Assembly: GCA_964567845.1 (NCBI GenBank)
Contig: CAZMOG010000024.1
Location: forward strand, 1-22,732
Source of the DNA: RGIG9079 sp964567845
GTDB taxonomy: Bacteria > Bacteroidota > Bacteroidia > Bacteroidales > Marinifilaceae
Reading direction: 5' to 3'
Length of the DNA stretch: 22,732 nt
A program made the position numbers and the translations under genes. The notes under the pieces are model-generated. The model did no database searches and was not told the origin of the DNA. It was given only the letters and a program-made list of their open reading frames with translations. Numbering within the stretch: position 1 is the first letter of the stretch; each line of letters opens with the position of its first letter. This document shows positions 1 to 7,634 of this stretch, in pieces.

Positions 1-36
1 GGACTCCAACCATGCGGTCATCCCCGAAAGCGAGTG

Positions 37-67
37 CAAAGGTACTGCCTTTTTTAACTTCCGCAAT
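37..67 (-). promoter_or_regulatory. Probable leftward promoter for a gene beyond the left edge
   Basis: Read leftward, a TACCTTTG -7 box (37-44) fits the Bacteroidota consensus TAnnTTTG. An ATTG (64-67) sits 19 bases upstream of it in the -33 position. Transcription would start near base 30 and leave the window at once, so the gene served is not visible. The -33 box is imperfect. Confidence 0.45.
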
Positions 68-101
68 GCATACACAAAAAAAACTGCCAAAAATTCAACG
101 C

Positions 102-132
102 AAACGTTGCAAGAGGAGAAAAAACGTTGCAA
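102..132. repeat. Pair of 11-bp direct repeats, 20 bp apart
   Basis: AAACGTTGCAA occurs at 102-112 and again at 122-132, a period of exactly 20 bp (about two helical turns). Each copy contains the palindrome AACGTT. The pair lies upstream of the leftward promoter at 37-67 and downstream of the efp terminator. It could be an operator for the gene off the left edge; that role is inferred only from position and spacing. Confidence 0.5.
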
Positions 133-141
133 AAGAAAAGA

Positions 142-163
142 GGCATTCGATTGCTCGAATGCC
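142..163 (-). terminator. Rho-independent terminator of efp
   Basis: A perfect 9-bp stem (142-150 with 155-163) closes a four-base loop. Read leftward it is followed by a pyrimidine-rich run (TCTTTTCTTTT, 130-141). It lies 26 bases past the efp stop codon. Confidence 0.85.
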
Positions 164-189
164 CCACTTTATAACTATGCCTTCAGACC

Positions 190-759
190 TTATCTTACGC
201 GCTCCATATATGTTCCATCCTCGGTGTTAATCTTAATTTTCTCACCGGTGTTAACAAACAATGGAACCATTACTCTTGCTCCGGTCTCAACCTCTGCAGG
301 TTTCAAAGCTGTTGACGATGCTGTATCGCCCTTGATTCCCGGCTCGGTGTATGTAACCTCAAGAATTACTGTAGGCATAAGCTCTACATACAACGGAGTC
401 TCGGTATCTGCATGAACTACCATCTCAACTGAATCACCCTCTTTCAAGAACTGAGGTGCATTAATCAACTCCTCAGCAATGTTAAGCTGCTCAAAAGTCT
501 CGGTGTGCATCAATACATAGTCATTACCCTCCTTGTATAGGTACTGATATGGACGACGCTCAATACGTGCAGTTTCGATCTTCACTCCTGCAGTAAATGT
601 ATTCTCTACGGTACGACCTGTTTTAACATTTCTCAATTTTGTCTTAACGAAAGCAGGTCCTTTACCCGGCTTTACGTGTTGAAACCATGTGATTGTGTAC
701 AAATCATCCTTGAACACAATACACAATCCATTCTTAAAATCAGCGGTTGTTGTTGCCAT
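190..759 (-). CDS. efp: Translation elongation factor P
   Basis: EF-P binds the ribosome between the P and E sites and relieves stalling at polyproline stretches. The 189-residue length and three-beta-domain layout match the family. An N-terminal KOW-like domain carries the loop HVKPGKGPAF, whose tip lysine (K33) corresponds to the residue that is modified in other bacteria. An OB-fold domain follows, and the conserved C-terminal OB domain is visible from about residue 143 (GDTASSTALKPA) through VPLFVNTGEKIKI. The modification enzyme cannot be judged from this window. The gene has its own promoter (788-819) just past the MFS gene stop and a strong terminator, so it can be transcribed alone, although read-through from the MFS gene is possible because no terminator separates them. 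The ATG start at 759 is about 20 bases from the predicted transcription start. Confidence 0.97.
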   Translation of the reverse strand: MATTTADFKNGLCIVFKDDLYTITWFQHVKPGKGPAFVKTKLRNVKTGRTVENTFTAGVKIETARIERRPYQYLYKEGNDYVLMHTETFEQLNIAEELINAPQFLKEGDSVEMVVHADTETPLYVELMPTVILEVTYTEPGIKGDTASSTALKPAEVETGARVMVPLFVNTGEKIKINTEDGTYMERVR

Positions 760-787
760 CTATTCTAAATTTTTAATTTTCAAGTTG

Positions 788-819
788 CAAAATTAGAAAA
801 AATGTAACACACTACCAAA
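788..819 (-). promoter_or_regulatory. efp promoter
   Basis: Read leftward, TAATTTTG (788-795) is a full match to the -7 consensus TAnnTTTG. A perfect TTTG -33 element (816-819) lies 20 bases upstream. The predicted start near 781 gives a leader of about 20 bases. The promoter lies entirely in the gap after the MFS gene. Confidence 0.7.
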
Positions 820-826
820 TTCATAA

Positions 827-2110
827 TCAAAATCTGACCCTATTAACATCATCACCTTGCTTCATTATACCTTTATTGATATAGGTTAGGATTGCTATCT
901 TTATCATTTTCCGACACCGCGTCAAAAACCACACTCCGCCAACCAATACGCCGGCCCCGCATATAGCCAATATTCCTTGCAATCCCACATACTCCCTTAA
1001 TCCACTAAGCATCAATCCACTTATCGGAGCCAATCCATTAAATGCCATTGACAAGTAGCCCATTACGCGACCTCGCTTATCCTCGGCCGAGAGATGCTGA
1101 ATTACCGTATTGATTGCCGCCACATTTGCAATTACACCAAAACCTATCGGCATACAGAGTATTGCAGAGATTATGGGCGAGGCCACATGACTTAAAACCA
1201 ACAATGCTGCACCCAACGCAAGACCCGAGAATGCAGCAAAGTGGCCCAATCCCAAAGGTGTTTTACGAACCGCAAGTGCTATTGAAGCAATAACCGCCCC
1301 AACTCCTATTCCTCCATAGAGTAGACTTTGCATCATGCTATCGCCATGCAGAATATCTTTCACAAAAGCAGGGATATAGGTCATAAGTGGTAACCCAAAA
1401 AGACTTGTACAGGAAAGAAGTAATAACAGATTACGAATAGGCTTATTGACCACAACGTAACGAAATCCCTCCTTTAAATCGGCCCCAATACTACACTGCT
1501 TCACCTTTGGCAGAGGATTCGGTACTCCCCGCATCATTAACAGCGGGATTATCACTCCGACAAAACTTAAACCGTTAATTAGAAAACATATACCCTCGCC
1601 CAAAAACTTTACAACTACTCCACCAATGGCAGGACCAAACAATTTGGCAGCATTGATAACCGTTGAATTCAAGGCAATTGCATTTCCTAATTTTTCTTTA
1701 GGTACGAGCGAGGGATAAAAGGCCTGACGTGTCGGTATATCAAGACTGTTCGCAAGTCCCAGACACAAACTCAACAATAATATATGCCAAATCTGAATTG
1801 AGTGAGTCAAAGCCAATATTGCTAACATAATTGCCTGAAAAGCAGCGATACTTTGAGTTATAAGAAGAAGTTTCTTTCTATTAAAACGATCAATAAGTAT
1901 TGAAGCAAAAGGAGTTACAAAGAAGTTAGGAATTTGAGCCATAAAGGTCGAGGCCGATAGTACCACCAAAGATCCGGTCAATGAGTAAACCATCCACCCA
2001 AGGGCAACATTTTGTATCCATGTGCCATTAAGCGATATGCTCATTCCTATAAAATATAGGCGAAAATTTCTCTCCTTAAGCGATGTAAATATATTCACAA
2101 CCCTATTCAA
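827..2110 (-). CDS. Major facilitator superfamily exporter (EntS/MFS_3-like)
   Basis: This is an inner-membrane transporter of the major facilitator superfamily with about 12 hydrophobic segments. The N-terminal pattern (RNFRLYFIGMSIS, then GTWIQNVALGWMVYSLT) and the loop 2-3 motif ILIDRFNRKKLLL resemble the EntS/DHA3-type proton-driven exporters. These export siderophores, macrolides or other small molecules; the substrate here cannot be told. Length (427) is normal. The outer start is a TTG at 2108-2110 that begins only a few bases past the predicted transcription start. A GTG four codons in (2096-2098) is an equally good choice, while the first ATG (2042-2044) would cut into the first membrane helix. 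No neighbouring gene hints at a substrate. It is divergent from the aminotransferase gene. Confidence 0.85.
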   Translation of the reverse strand: MNRVVNIFTSLKERNFRLYFIGMSISLNGTWIQNVALGWMVYSLTGSLVVLSASTFMAQIPNFFVTPFASILIDRFNRKKLLLITQSIAAFQAIMLAILALTHSIQIWHILLLSLCLGLANSLDIPTRQAFYPSLVPKEKLGNAIALNSTVINAAKLFGPAIGGVVVKFLGEGICFLINGLSFVGVIIPLLMMRGVPNPLPKVKQCSIGADLKEGFRYVVVNKPIRNLLLLLSCTSLFGLPLMTYIPAFVKDILHGDSMMQSLLYGGIGVGAVIASIALAVRKTPLGLGHFAAFSGLALGAALLVLSHVASPIISAILCMPIGFGVIANVAAINTVIQHLSAEDKRGRVMGYLSMAFNGLAPISGLMLSGLREYVGLQGILAICGAGVLVGGVWFLTRCRKMIKIAILTYINKGIMKQGDDVNRVRF

Positions 2111-2111
2111 T

Positions 2112-2146
2112 TTTTTTGCAAAGGTATCATTCTTTTTGTACTTTTG
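2112..2146. promoter_or_regulatory. Interlocked divergent promoters, MFS gene and aminotransferase gene
   Basis: Rightward: -33 TTTG at 2115-2118 and -7 TACTTTTG at 2139-2146, spacer 20, giving a start near 2153 and a leader of about 30 bases to the aminotransferase ATG. Leftward: -7 TACCTTTG at 2119-2126, directly abutting the rightward -33 box; no clear leftward -33 element is seen. The two polymerase footprints would overlap, so the promoters probably compete. The rightward call is strong and the leftward one weaker. Confidence 0.6.
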
Positions 2147-2183
2147 TCACACCATACAAACCATTTAAACAGACAAAAAATTT

Positions 2184-3377
2184 ATGGAGCAAGTTTCTGC
2201 AAGAATCGCAAGTTTGTCACCATCGGCAACTCTTGCAATGTCGCAAAAGAGCAACGAGCTTAAAGCTCAAGGATTAGATGTAATCAACCTAAGCGTTGGT
2301 GAGCCCGACTTCTACACACCGGAACACATTAAAGAGGCCGCAAAGAAGGCCATCGATGAGAACTTCTCATTCTACACTCCGGTTCCGGGATATATGTCAT
2401 TAAGACAGGCTATTTGCGCTAAACTTCTACGCGAAAACGGATTAGAATATAAACCGGAGCAGATTATTGTCTCAAATGGAGCAAAGCAATCTGTATGCAA
2501 CACCATTTTATGTATCATTAACCCCGGTGACGAGGTCATTATTCCAACTCCGGCATGGGTTAGCTACATTGAGATGGTTAAATTGGCCGAGGGAGTCAAT
2601 GTCTGTGTCAACGCAGGAATTGATCAGGATTTCAAGATTACTCCCGAGCAATTAGAGGCTGCTATTACTCCAAAGACAAGAGCTATTATTCTTTGCTCTC
2701 CTTCAAACCCAACAGGAAGCGTTTATAGCAAAGAGGAGCTAAAGGGTCTTGCCGATGTATTGGCTAAATATCCTGACATCATTATCATTGCCGACGAGAT
2801 TTACGAGCATATCAACTATATCGGTAAGCATGAAAGCATTGCTCAATTCGAAAATATTCGCGATCGTGTCGTTATAATCAACGGAGTTTCAAAGGCATAC
2901 GCAATGACAGGATGGCGTATTGGATATATTGCTGCTCCACTTTGGATTGCAAAAGCATGTAACAAACTTCAGGGACAATACTCATCAAATGCTTCATCTA
3001 TTGCTCAGAAAGCTGCCGAGGCTGCATACAATGGACCACAAGATTGTATTGAAGAGATGCGCAAAGCATTTGAGCGCAGAAAGAATTTAGTAATCGAACT
3101 TGCCAAAGAGATTCCTGGATTCAAAGTCAATGAACCACAAGGAGCATTCTATCTATTCCCCGATGTAAGCGCCCTGTTTGGCAAGAGTTATGGTGACAAG
3201 GTTATCAACTGCTCTGATGATTTGGCAATGTTGATCCTTGAAAAGGGATTAGTAGCTACCGTTGCCGGAAGTGCATTTATGTCGCCCGAGTGCCTACGTT
3301 TCTCATACGCAACAAGCGATGAAAAACTAATCGAGGCAATGTCAAGAATTAAAAAAGTTGTTTCTGAATTGAAATAA
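2184..3377 (+). CDS. aspC: Pyridoxal-phosphate aminotransferase, aspartate aminotransferase type (class I fold)
   Basis: This cytoplasmic PLP enzyme most likely moves amino groups between aspartate and 2-oxoglutarate. At 397 residues it has the features of the Ib subgroup: LSVGEPDF near residue 36, YTPVPGY (64-70), NPTG (175-178) with the conserved Asn175, and ADEIYEHI with Asp204 and Tyr207. The Schiff-base lysine is K237 in SKAYAMTGWRIGY, and the substrate-carboxylate arginine is R372 in LRFSYA. Related enzymes of this subgroup can act on prephenate or other amino acids, so exact specificity is inferred. The ATG at 2184 lies about 30 bases past a well-formed promoter. The S9 peptidase gene follows after 70 bases containing a hairpin. 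Confidence 0.93.
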   Translation: MEQVSARIASLSPSATLAMSQKSNELKAQGLDVINLSVGEPDFYTPEHIKEAAKKAIDENFSFYTPVPGYMSLRQAICAKLLRENGLEYKPEQIIVSNGAKQSVCNTILCIINPGDEVIIPTPAWVSYIEMVKLAEGVNVCVNAGIDQDFKITPEQLEAAITPKTRAIILCSPSNPTGSVYSKEELKGLADVLAKYPDIIIIADEIYEHINYIGKHESIAQFENIRDRVVIINGVSKAYAMTGWRIGYIAAPLWIAKACNKLQGQYSSNASSIAQKAAEAAYNGPQDCIEEMRKAFERRKNLVIELAKEIPGFKVNEPQGAFYLFPDVSALFGKSYGDKVINCSDDLAMLILEKGLVATVAGSAFMSPECLRFSYATSDEKLIEAMSRIKKVVSELK

Positions 3378-3401
3378 CAGTTCTACAAATATAATAACAA
3401 C

Positions 3402-3430
3402 ATGGGGCTGACCGGTAAAGTCTGCCCCAT
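3402..3430 (+). terminator. Hairpin between aminotransferase and peptidase genes
   Basis: The 7-bp stem ATGGGGC/GCCCCAT (3402-3408 with 3424-3430) continues after one mismatch with 3 more pairs around a seven-base loop. Only a weak T run (TTCTT) follows, so termination may be partial. No TAnnTTTG promoter is visible between it and the peptidase start, so the peptidase may depend on read-through. Confidence 0.45.
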
Positions 3431-3447
3431 TCTTATAAACACTCAAC

Positions 3448-5901
3448 ATGAAGAACAAAACATTACTACTGATTACAACTCTTTGCATGGCGTTTTCTGC
3501 TTTTGCAGAGAAGATTGAGGTAAACAAGGTGCGCTACGCAGGACCTTACCCCGTTCAGAAACCAATAATGGTTGATGAAGTGGATGTAAATTCCAGAAAG
3601 TTTATGGATGAGAACTTTATGAGCCAAGAGCTATCATTGAATAATCTTAATGGCGCTACCTTACAGGAAATCAACACCATACCTGCATGCAATGCAGAGT
3701 ATGCTCTGCATTTGATTGGATTCACCATTGAAAACTACGAATACACAAAGATTCGTTTGAATATCGATGGTATTCGCGGACACCGCCTATTTGTTAATGG
3801 ACGCGCACAACGTGGAGAAGAATTAACTCTTGAACCTGCAACTCACCAGATTGTTATCAAATATATGACTAAGGGAGAAAGCAACCCCTCTATCTCTATA
3901 AGCCTTGATTCTCCCGAAGATGGTGCTGTTGTTCTACGCGAGGACGGAAAGCGTCTATACACATTGACCGATGTACTTCACAACAAGCGTATGGCAGGAT
4001 CCGCCCTATCTCCTAACGGAAAATATATGATTGTATCATATTCCATTAACCGCGCCGGAGGCCAAAGTGGCTCACTATCAAAAATTATAAACACCACTAC
4101 CGGAGAGACTGTTACCCACTTGGCAGGACGCGCAAGCTGGATGCCTCGCTCAAATAAATACTATTATAATCGCGAGGGGGCAAATGGAAGCGAATTGATC
4201 ATAGCAAACCCGGAAACACTTGAAGAGGAGGTTTTTGCAACCAACGTTCCACGAGGTTCGTTCCGCATTGCTCCAAACGAGCAGTTCTTTGTTTACTCAA
4301 TAAACCAACAGGGCCCACGCGAACGCGAAGATATTTACGAGATTATACACCCCGCCGACAGAACTCCGGGCTGGAGAAACCGCAGCAATATTGCTATATA
4401 TGACCTGAAAAGCGGCATGATGCAACAGCTGACATTCGGTCACCACAACACAAGAGCAATGGATATATCTGCCGACTCGCGCTACTTGCTGGTTAGCACC
4501 GGTCGCCACGACGTTACTCAGCGTCCCAGCACAAATAGCACCGTATATATCCTTGATTTAGAGACTCGCAAGTGCGACACCTTAATAAATCAGGATCAAT
4601 TTATCAATGGTGGAATTTTCTCGCCATGCGGAACCAAAGTGCTGTTCAGCGGATCTCCCGAGGCATTGAACGGTATTGCAAAGAACGTAAAAGAGGGTCA
4701 AACCCCAAGCCTCTCTGAGCGAGAGCTATACATTATGGATATTGCCACAAAGCAGGTAACACCAATAACAAAGGATTTCAACCCATGTATTCAAGCACAC
4801 ACATGGAATGCATACGACAATCAAATCTACTTTGCAGCCGAGGATAAAGATAAAATATCTCTATTCAGACTAAACCCTGAAAGCGGTAAAATTCAGAACC
4901 TAAATATTCCGGAAGAGATTGCTATGAGCTTCTCAATGGCACGTACAGCCCCAATGATGGCATTCTATGGTCAGGGTTCATCAAACTCAGATCGTCTTTA
5001 CACTTTGAACACCAAAAAGATGAACTACACACTGGTTGAAGATCTGAGTGCAGAGATTTTGAAAGATGTTGAATTGGGCAAGTGCATTCCATGGAACTTT
5101 GTAAACCGTCAGGGCGATACTATCTATGGTCGTTACTATTTGCCTCCTCATTTTGATGCTAACCAAAAGTACCCGATGATTGTAAATTACTATGGCGGAT
5201 GCAGCCCTACAAGTTGCAACTTTGAGAGTCGTTATCCCCACCACGCCTACGCAGCCCAAGGTTACATTGTATATGTAGTTAATCCAAGCGGAGCCACCGG
5301 ATTTGGACAAGAGTTCTCGGCTCGTCACGTTAACACTGCGGGCGAGGGTGTTGCTCAAGACATTATTGAGGGAACAACCAAATTTGCAGACGAGCACCCA
5401 TTTGTAAATCGCGATAAGATTGGATGTATCGGAGCATCGTATGGTGGATTCATGAGCCAATATCTACAGGTAAAGAGCGACATTTTTGCAACAGCAATAT
5501 CACATGCAGGAATCAGTGATCACACCAGCTATTGGGGCGAGGGCTACTGGGGTTACTCTTACAGCGAGGTTTCAATGGCCAACAGCTACCCATGGAGCAA
5601 CAAAGAGTTGTATGTTGAGCGAAGCCCACTATTCAATGCAGATAAGATTAACACCCCTATTCTATTCTTGCATGGGGATTCAGATGTAAATGTTCCTGTT
5701 GGCGAGAGCATCCAGATGTACATTGCATTGAAACGTTTAGGTAAAGAGACTGCCATGGTACTTGTTAAGGATCAGGACCACCACATTCTTGACTACAACA
5801 AGCGTATCCGTTGGCAGAACACTATTTATGCATGGTTTGCAAAATACCTTAAAAATGATTCAAGTTGGTGGAACTCAATGTACCCTGAAAAGAGTCTATA
5901 A
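3448..5901 (+). CDS. Secreted S9 family prolyl oligopeptidase (DPP IV-like)
   Basis: This is an exported serine peptidase of the alpha/beta-hydrolase fold, probably removing dipeptides or cleaving after proline in the periplasm. A signal peptide is clear (residues 1-20, LLLITTLCMAFSAFA). Residues about 22-155 form an extra beta-rich, possibly jelly-roll domain not found in all DPP IV enzymes. About 160-560 look like the propeller, with repeated strand patterns such as LYTLTDVLH and YILDLETRKC. The C-terminal catalytic domain carries Ser664 in GASYGG, Asp746 in HGDSDVNVP and His778 in DQDHHILD. The 817-residue length suits such a protein. The substrate is unknown. It lies 70 bases after the aminotransferase gene and ends at a strong bidirectional hairpin. 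Confidence 0.92.
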   Translation: MKNKTLLLITTLCMAFSAFAEKIEVNKVRYAGPYPVQKPIMVDEVDVNSRKFMDENFMSQELSLNNLNGATLQEINTIPACNAEYALHLIGFTIENYEYTKIRLNIDGIRGHRLFVNGRAQRGEELTLEPATHQIVIKYMTKGESNPSISISLDSPEDGAVVLREDGKRLYTLTDVLHNKRMAGSALSPNGKYMIVSYSINRAGGQSGSLSKIINTTTGETVTHLAGRASWMPRSNKYYYNREGANGSELIIANPETLEEEVFATNVPRGSFRIAPNEQFFVYSINQQGPREREDIYEIIHPADRTPGWRNRSNIAIYDLKSGMMQQLTFGHHNTRAMDISADSRYLLVSTGRHDVTQRPSTNSTVYILDLETRKCDTLINQDQFINGGIFSPCGTKVLFSGSPEALNGIAKNVKEGQTPSLSERELYIMDIATKQVTPITKDFNPCIQAHTWNAYDNQIYFAAEDKDKISLFRLNPESGKIQNLNIPEEIAMSFSMARTAPMMAFYGQGSSNSDRLYTLNTKKMNYTLVEDLSAEILKDVELGKCIPWNFVNRQGDTIYGRYYLPPHFDANQKYPMIVNYYGGCSPTSCNFESRYPHHAYAAQGYIVYVVNPSGATGFGQEFSARHVNTAGEGVAQDIIEGTTKFADEHPFVNRDKIGCIGASYGGFMSQYLQVKSDIFATAISHAGISDHTSYWGEGYWGYSYSEVSMANSYPWSNKELYVERSPLFNADKINTPILFLHGDSDVNVPVGESIQMYIALKRLGKETAMVLVKDQDHHILDYNKRIRWQNTIYAWFAKYLKNDSSWWNSMYPEKSL

Positions 5902-5908
5902 AAATTTC

Positions 5909-5948
5909 ATAAAACGAGCGAGCGTCTAAGACTGCTCGCTTGTTTTAT
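5909..5948. terminator. Bidirectional terminator between converging genes
   Basis: Arms 5909-5923 and 5934-5948 pair over 15 bp with one G-T wobble; the 10-base loop can add three pairs. The stem ends in an A-rich 5' arm (ATAAAAC) and a T-rich 3' arm (GTTTTAT), so it can stop transcription from both directions: the peptidase gene from the left and the lipoprotein operon from the right. Confidence 0.9.
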
Positions 5949-5954
5949 GTTACC

Positions 5955-7634
5955 TTATTCTATGTTTACAGTAACGTAAACATCTGTCATCAAATCCAAC
6001 TCTGTATTCTCAAAACGAAATATTGCATTAGCTTGAGCAGGAAGATATTTCCAATTATCTCCGTGACAGTATGCCTGAATTATATATCCGTTTTCATCAG
6101 ATTTAAGCTGAAAACGAGCTTTTCCACTTCCCCAATTGGCAACTCCATCCTTTCCAAACCAACCATCATTAATATCACGAAGTTGAAATTGGCATGGATA
6201 TTCAGCACTCAGGCCAATATATACACGATCAGCTTTACCCCCTAAATTATCAATAATATAAGACCAAAACTCATCAGCAACAAGCTCTTCTACATTTTCA
6301 TAGTCCGGGTAAAACGGAATATCATATACAATTTTGTATGTATCGCTTTTTGTTAGATTTCTCAATCCGAGATTTAGAAACACCTCTACCCCCTTCATCG
6401 TTTGGGAATTGACCAGGCAACATTGCACATTGAATACCTCCCTATAATTGACTATATCGCTATTCTGATTCCTTGCAAACTCAATCTTTAAGTCACTCTC
6501 ATCTACTCCAACAATCGACATTAATGTTCCATCATAAAATGGCTCACGAAAATTACCTTTGTTAGTCAACCACAACTTTATACCATGACCTATATGCCAA
6601 TCAGTATCGTAACCACCAACTCCATCTGATATATATATTAAATCCGGAGCCCCCTGTAACAATGTCTCTATTTCAGGAATATAATTCTTTAATGGGATAT
6701 TTATATATTTCGAATTTTCACGACAGATTACTTCATGTTCCACTTCGTATTGTCCCTCCATATCTATCATTACCGGCAATGATTCATGAATTGTGAGATT
6801 TAATTTTATCACATAATGCTCACCACTTCTGTTAACTAATACATAATAAGCAACATAAGTTGCATCTGCATTCGGAACATTCGTACCGGCATAAATCACA
6901 GTAGAAGAGTAATCAACATACCCGTGACAATACTCAAAAGCCCAACACAATAATCCTTTGTCCGAAGTGGTAACTTTACCATCGGCATCAAACCAGAAAC
7001 CAAAATTTGCCGTATTATCATTTATAACATTTCTACTTAATACACCATCTGCATCATAACCTTTAATCATAATTTCACGCTCCCTTACTGCATCGGCAAA
7101 ATCAAGATTTAAATCTGTAATTCCCAATTTTACATATATATCTTTCTTCAAACCTTCATCTATATTCCAAGACAGATAATTTGCATAAGGGCTCCAGGAC
7201 ATTTCCAAATCAACCTGACAATCAAGATTATCAGCCTTAAAGTCCGAATCAGAATCTGAATAAATCTTTGCCGGTTGAACCACCAAAAGTTCTTTTGATA
7301 TACTAATATCATTGTAATTTGCGGTAATTGTAATTATTGCAAGTCGTGGAATCCTTTTTATACTGCTATCCAAAGACAAAATCAACAGTGAATCTCTTTT
7401 TGCCAACTTACACCACTGAATAGCAGAATTTAAATTAAAGTTCCAACCCTCGCCATTTGTTCTTATAACAACGGTATCTCTTACCTCTTTATGGTCAATG
7501 AACGAAATAGTTGACTCAGAAAGTTCCAACAGTAATCTATCTTTCCCCCCGATCCACTCTTCCGGAGTAAATCCTTCATAGGTACATCCTGATAGAAAAG
7601 ATAAAAACAATATCAAATATATTACCCTCCTCAT
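5955..7634 (-). CDS. Lipoprotein 3 with BACON-like domain and repeated beta modules
   Basis: This is the last gene of the eight-gene operon (559 residues). The signal ends in a lipobox, LSGC with Cys17, followed by acidic residues (FTPEEW), which fits export to the cell surface in Bacteroidota. Residues about 32-122 resemble a BACON domain (paired strands, TNGEGWNFNL, a late VVQP). The rest looks like three modules of about 130-150 residues, each with a glycine/aromatic motif: GFWFDADGKVTT, then IYISDGVGG and LVNSQTMKGVEVFL, then DGWFGKDGV. They recall the DUF4859 family, a resemblance by eye only. Overall it is closest to lipoprotein 1 (shared NVPNADATYVAYYVLV-type stretch). Its ATG overlaps the upstream stop as ATGA. 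A role in binding a carbohydrate or protein at the surface is inferred. Confidence 0.85.
   Translation of the reverse strand: MRRVIYLILFLSFLSGCTYEGFTPEEWIGGKDRLLLELSESTISFIDHKEVRDTVVIRTNGEGWNFNLNSAIQWCKLAKRDSLLILSLDSSIKRIPRLAIITITANYNDISISKELLVVQPAKIYSDSDSDFKADNLDCQVDLEMSWSPYANYLSWNIDEGLKKDIYVKLGITDLNLDFADAVREREIMIKGYDADGVLSRNVINDNTANFGFWFDADGKVTTSDKGLLCWAFEYCHGYVDYSSTVIYAGTNVPNADATYVAYYVLVNRSGEHYVIKLNLTIHESLPVMIDMEGQYEVEHEVICRENSKYINIPLKNYIPEIETLLQGAPDLIYISDGVGGYDTDWHIGHGIKLWLTNKGNFREPFYDGTLMSIVGVDESDLKIEFARNQNSDIVNYREVFNVQCCLVNSQTMKGVEVFLNLGLRNLTKSDTYKIVYDIPFYPDYENVEELVADEFWSYIIDNLGGKADRVYIGLSAEYPCQFQLRDINDGWFGKDGVANWGSGKARFQLKSDENGYIIQAYCHGDNWKYLPAQANAIFRFENTELDLMTDVYVTVNIE

Noticed and set aside
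1..60. Bases 1-11 faintly resemble the reverse complement of a tRNA 3' end
   Set aside because: No T-loop or acceptor pairing could be found in the adjacent bases and no complete cloverleaf fits; the promoter reading is better.
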